From: Chloroflexota bacterium
GTDB taxonomy: Bacteria > Chloroflexota > Dehalococcoidia > SZUA-161 > SpSt-899
Length of the DNA stretch: 5,141 bases
Assembly: GCA_018725425.1 (NCBI GenBank)
Contig: QLUL01000100.1
Location: forward strand, 1-5,141
Direction: 5' to 3'
This document shows positions 4,589 to 5,141 of this stretch, piece after piece. The position numbers and the translations under genes are program-made. How positions within the stretch are numbered: position 1 is the stretch's first letter; each line of letters begins with the position of its first letter. The notes beneath the pieces were generated by a model. The model ran no database searches and was not told where the DNA came from. It was given only the letters and a program-made list of their open reading frames with translations.

Positions 4589-5141
4589 ATGTCACGAAAC
4601 CAGCAAACCGTAGCGAAACGGCGAAACTATAGCATCTTGGATGTACAGTCAGCAAAAGAGGTAGCCATTGTCTGGCTACAAGGTATGCGATTGGAAAAGG
4701 TCATCGGCTTTGGTTTGCCGGAAGTGGATGACCGCTACCACGTGTGGCGAGTTCCCTTATTGAATAAGGCCAATCGGAATCAAATTGGCGAAGTAGTCAT
4801 AGATGCAAGAACTTCGCTCATACTCAAGGACAAGTCTACCAGTCCTATTGTTCTTGAGGCGCGCCTGCTCGGTCGGAACGGGAGAAAAATCGCCAACAAG
4901 ACCCCTCGTTCAAATAACAAGTATTCTTTGTCCTCCTTGCGCAACACTATCGCGCTAGGTAATTCAGAGGAAATACTTCAGGATCTGCCGGCTGGTTCTG
5001 TAGATTTGGTGTTTACTTCACCACCCTACTACAATGCGCGTCCAGAGTATACAGACTTTGTAAACTATGAAGAGTATCTCTTAAAAATACGAAGGGTTAT
5101 TCAGAATGTTCATCGCGTACTGGCTGAAGGACGTTTCTTTG
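4589..5141 (+). CDS. DNA methyltransferase, SPPY type, N-terminal part (runs off window)
   Basis: Predicted S-adenosylmethionine-dependent DNA amino-methyltransferase. The frame is open to the window end, so the 3' part is missing. About 184 codons are present from ATG 4589. The segment ALGNSEEILQDLPAGSVDLV leads into TSPPYYN (residues 143-149), catalytic motif IV, followed by the helix-strand pattern up to HRVLAEGRFF. The S-P-P-Y form and a layout like PvuII methylase point to N4-cytosine methylation, but N6-adenine is possible. Motif I (FxGxG) is not seen before motif IV, so it should lie downstream, as in the beta class. Residues 1-125 are an extra region; a part around 22-77 has a helix followed by a beta-hairpin ending in VVIDARTSLIL, loosely like PepSY folds. 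Starts at 4538 and 4556 are also in frame; 4589 has AGAAG at 8 bases. The DNA is visibly more A+T rich than lysC, suggesting acquisition. Confidence 0.85.
   Translation, partial: MSRNQQTVAKRRNYSILDVQSAKEVAIVWLQGMRLEKVIGFGLPEVDDRYHVWRVPLLNKANRNQIGEVVIDARTSLILKDKSTSPIVLEARLLGRNGRKIANKTPRSNNKYSLSSLRNTIALGNSEEILQDLPAGSVDLVFTSPPYYNARPEYTDFVNYEEYLLKIRRVIQNVHRVLAEGRFF

Overview
The window looks like chromosomal DNA from a bacterium of moderate G+C content. It carries ordinary metabolic genes, but its intergenic spaces are filled with short palindromic, low-complexity repeats. The combination of a nickel-pincer racemase, a monofunctional AroH chorismate mutase, a Chloroflexota-like aspartokinase and this type of intergenic repeat suggests an uncultivated, probably anaerobic lineage, possibly Chloroflexota/Dehalococcoidia. 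That is a weak inference from protein flavour and repeat style; there is no rRNA or other marker gene.

Layout. Positions 1-145 are repeat-rich and hold no gene. On the minus strand follow aroH (146-562, chorismate mutase) and, upstream of it, a larA-family gene (760-2013). They are separated by a 197-base spacer of nested inverted repeats. Positions 2014-2311 are a divergent promoter region, with one sigma70-like promoter firing left into larA and one firing right. The right-hand promoter drives a standalone PD-(D/E)XK nuclease with a predicted 4Fe-4S cluster (2312-3181). A 131-base spacer then holds a promoter and a hairpin ahead of lysC (3313-4527, aspartokinase), which has a clear internal ribosome-binding site and start for a beta subunit at 4048. 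From the lysC stop codon to the window end the DNA becomes more A+T rich. It encodes the first part of a SPPY-type DNA methyltransferase that runs off the right edge.

How the genes relate. LysC commits aspartate to lysine/threonine/methionine synthesis and AroH commits chorismate to phenylalanine/tyrosine. The LarA-like enzyme interconverts 2-hydroxyacid stereoisomers and needs a cofactor made by genes not present here. The nuclease and methyltransferase are DNA-processing genes on either side of lysC. There is no evidence that they form one system, but the methyltransferase looks like the left edge of an accessory (perhaps restriction-modification) segment. I see no CRISPR array, tRNA, rRNA, transposase or riboswitch. 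The most useful observations are the internal beta-subunit start in lysC, the 21-bp inverted repeat bracketing aroH, the capture of repeat DNA into the aroH C-terminus, the extra N-terminal region on the methyltransferase, and the orphan Fe-S nuclease with a long leader.
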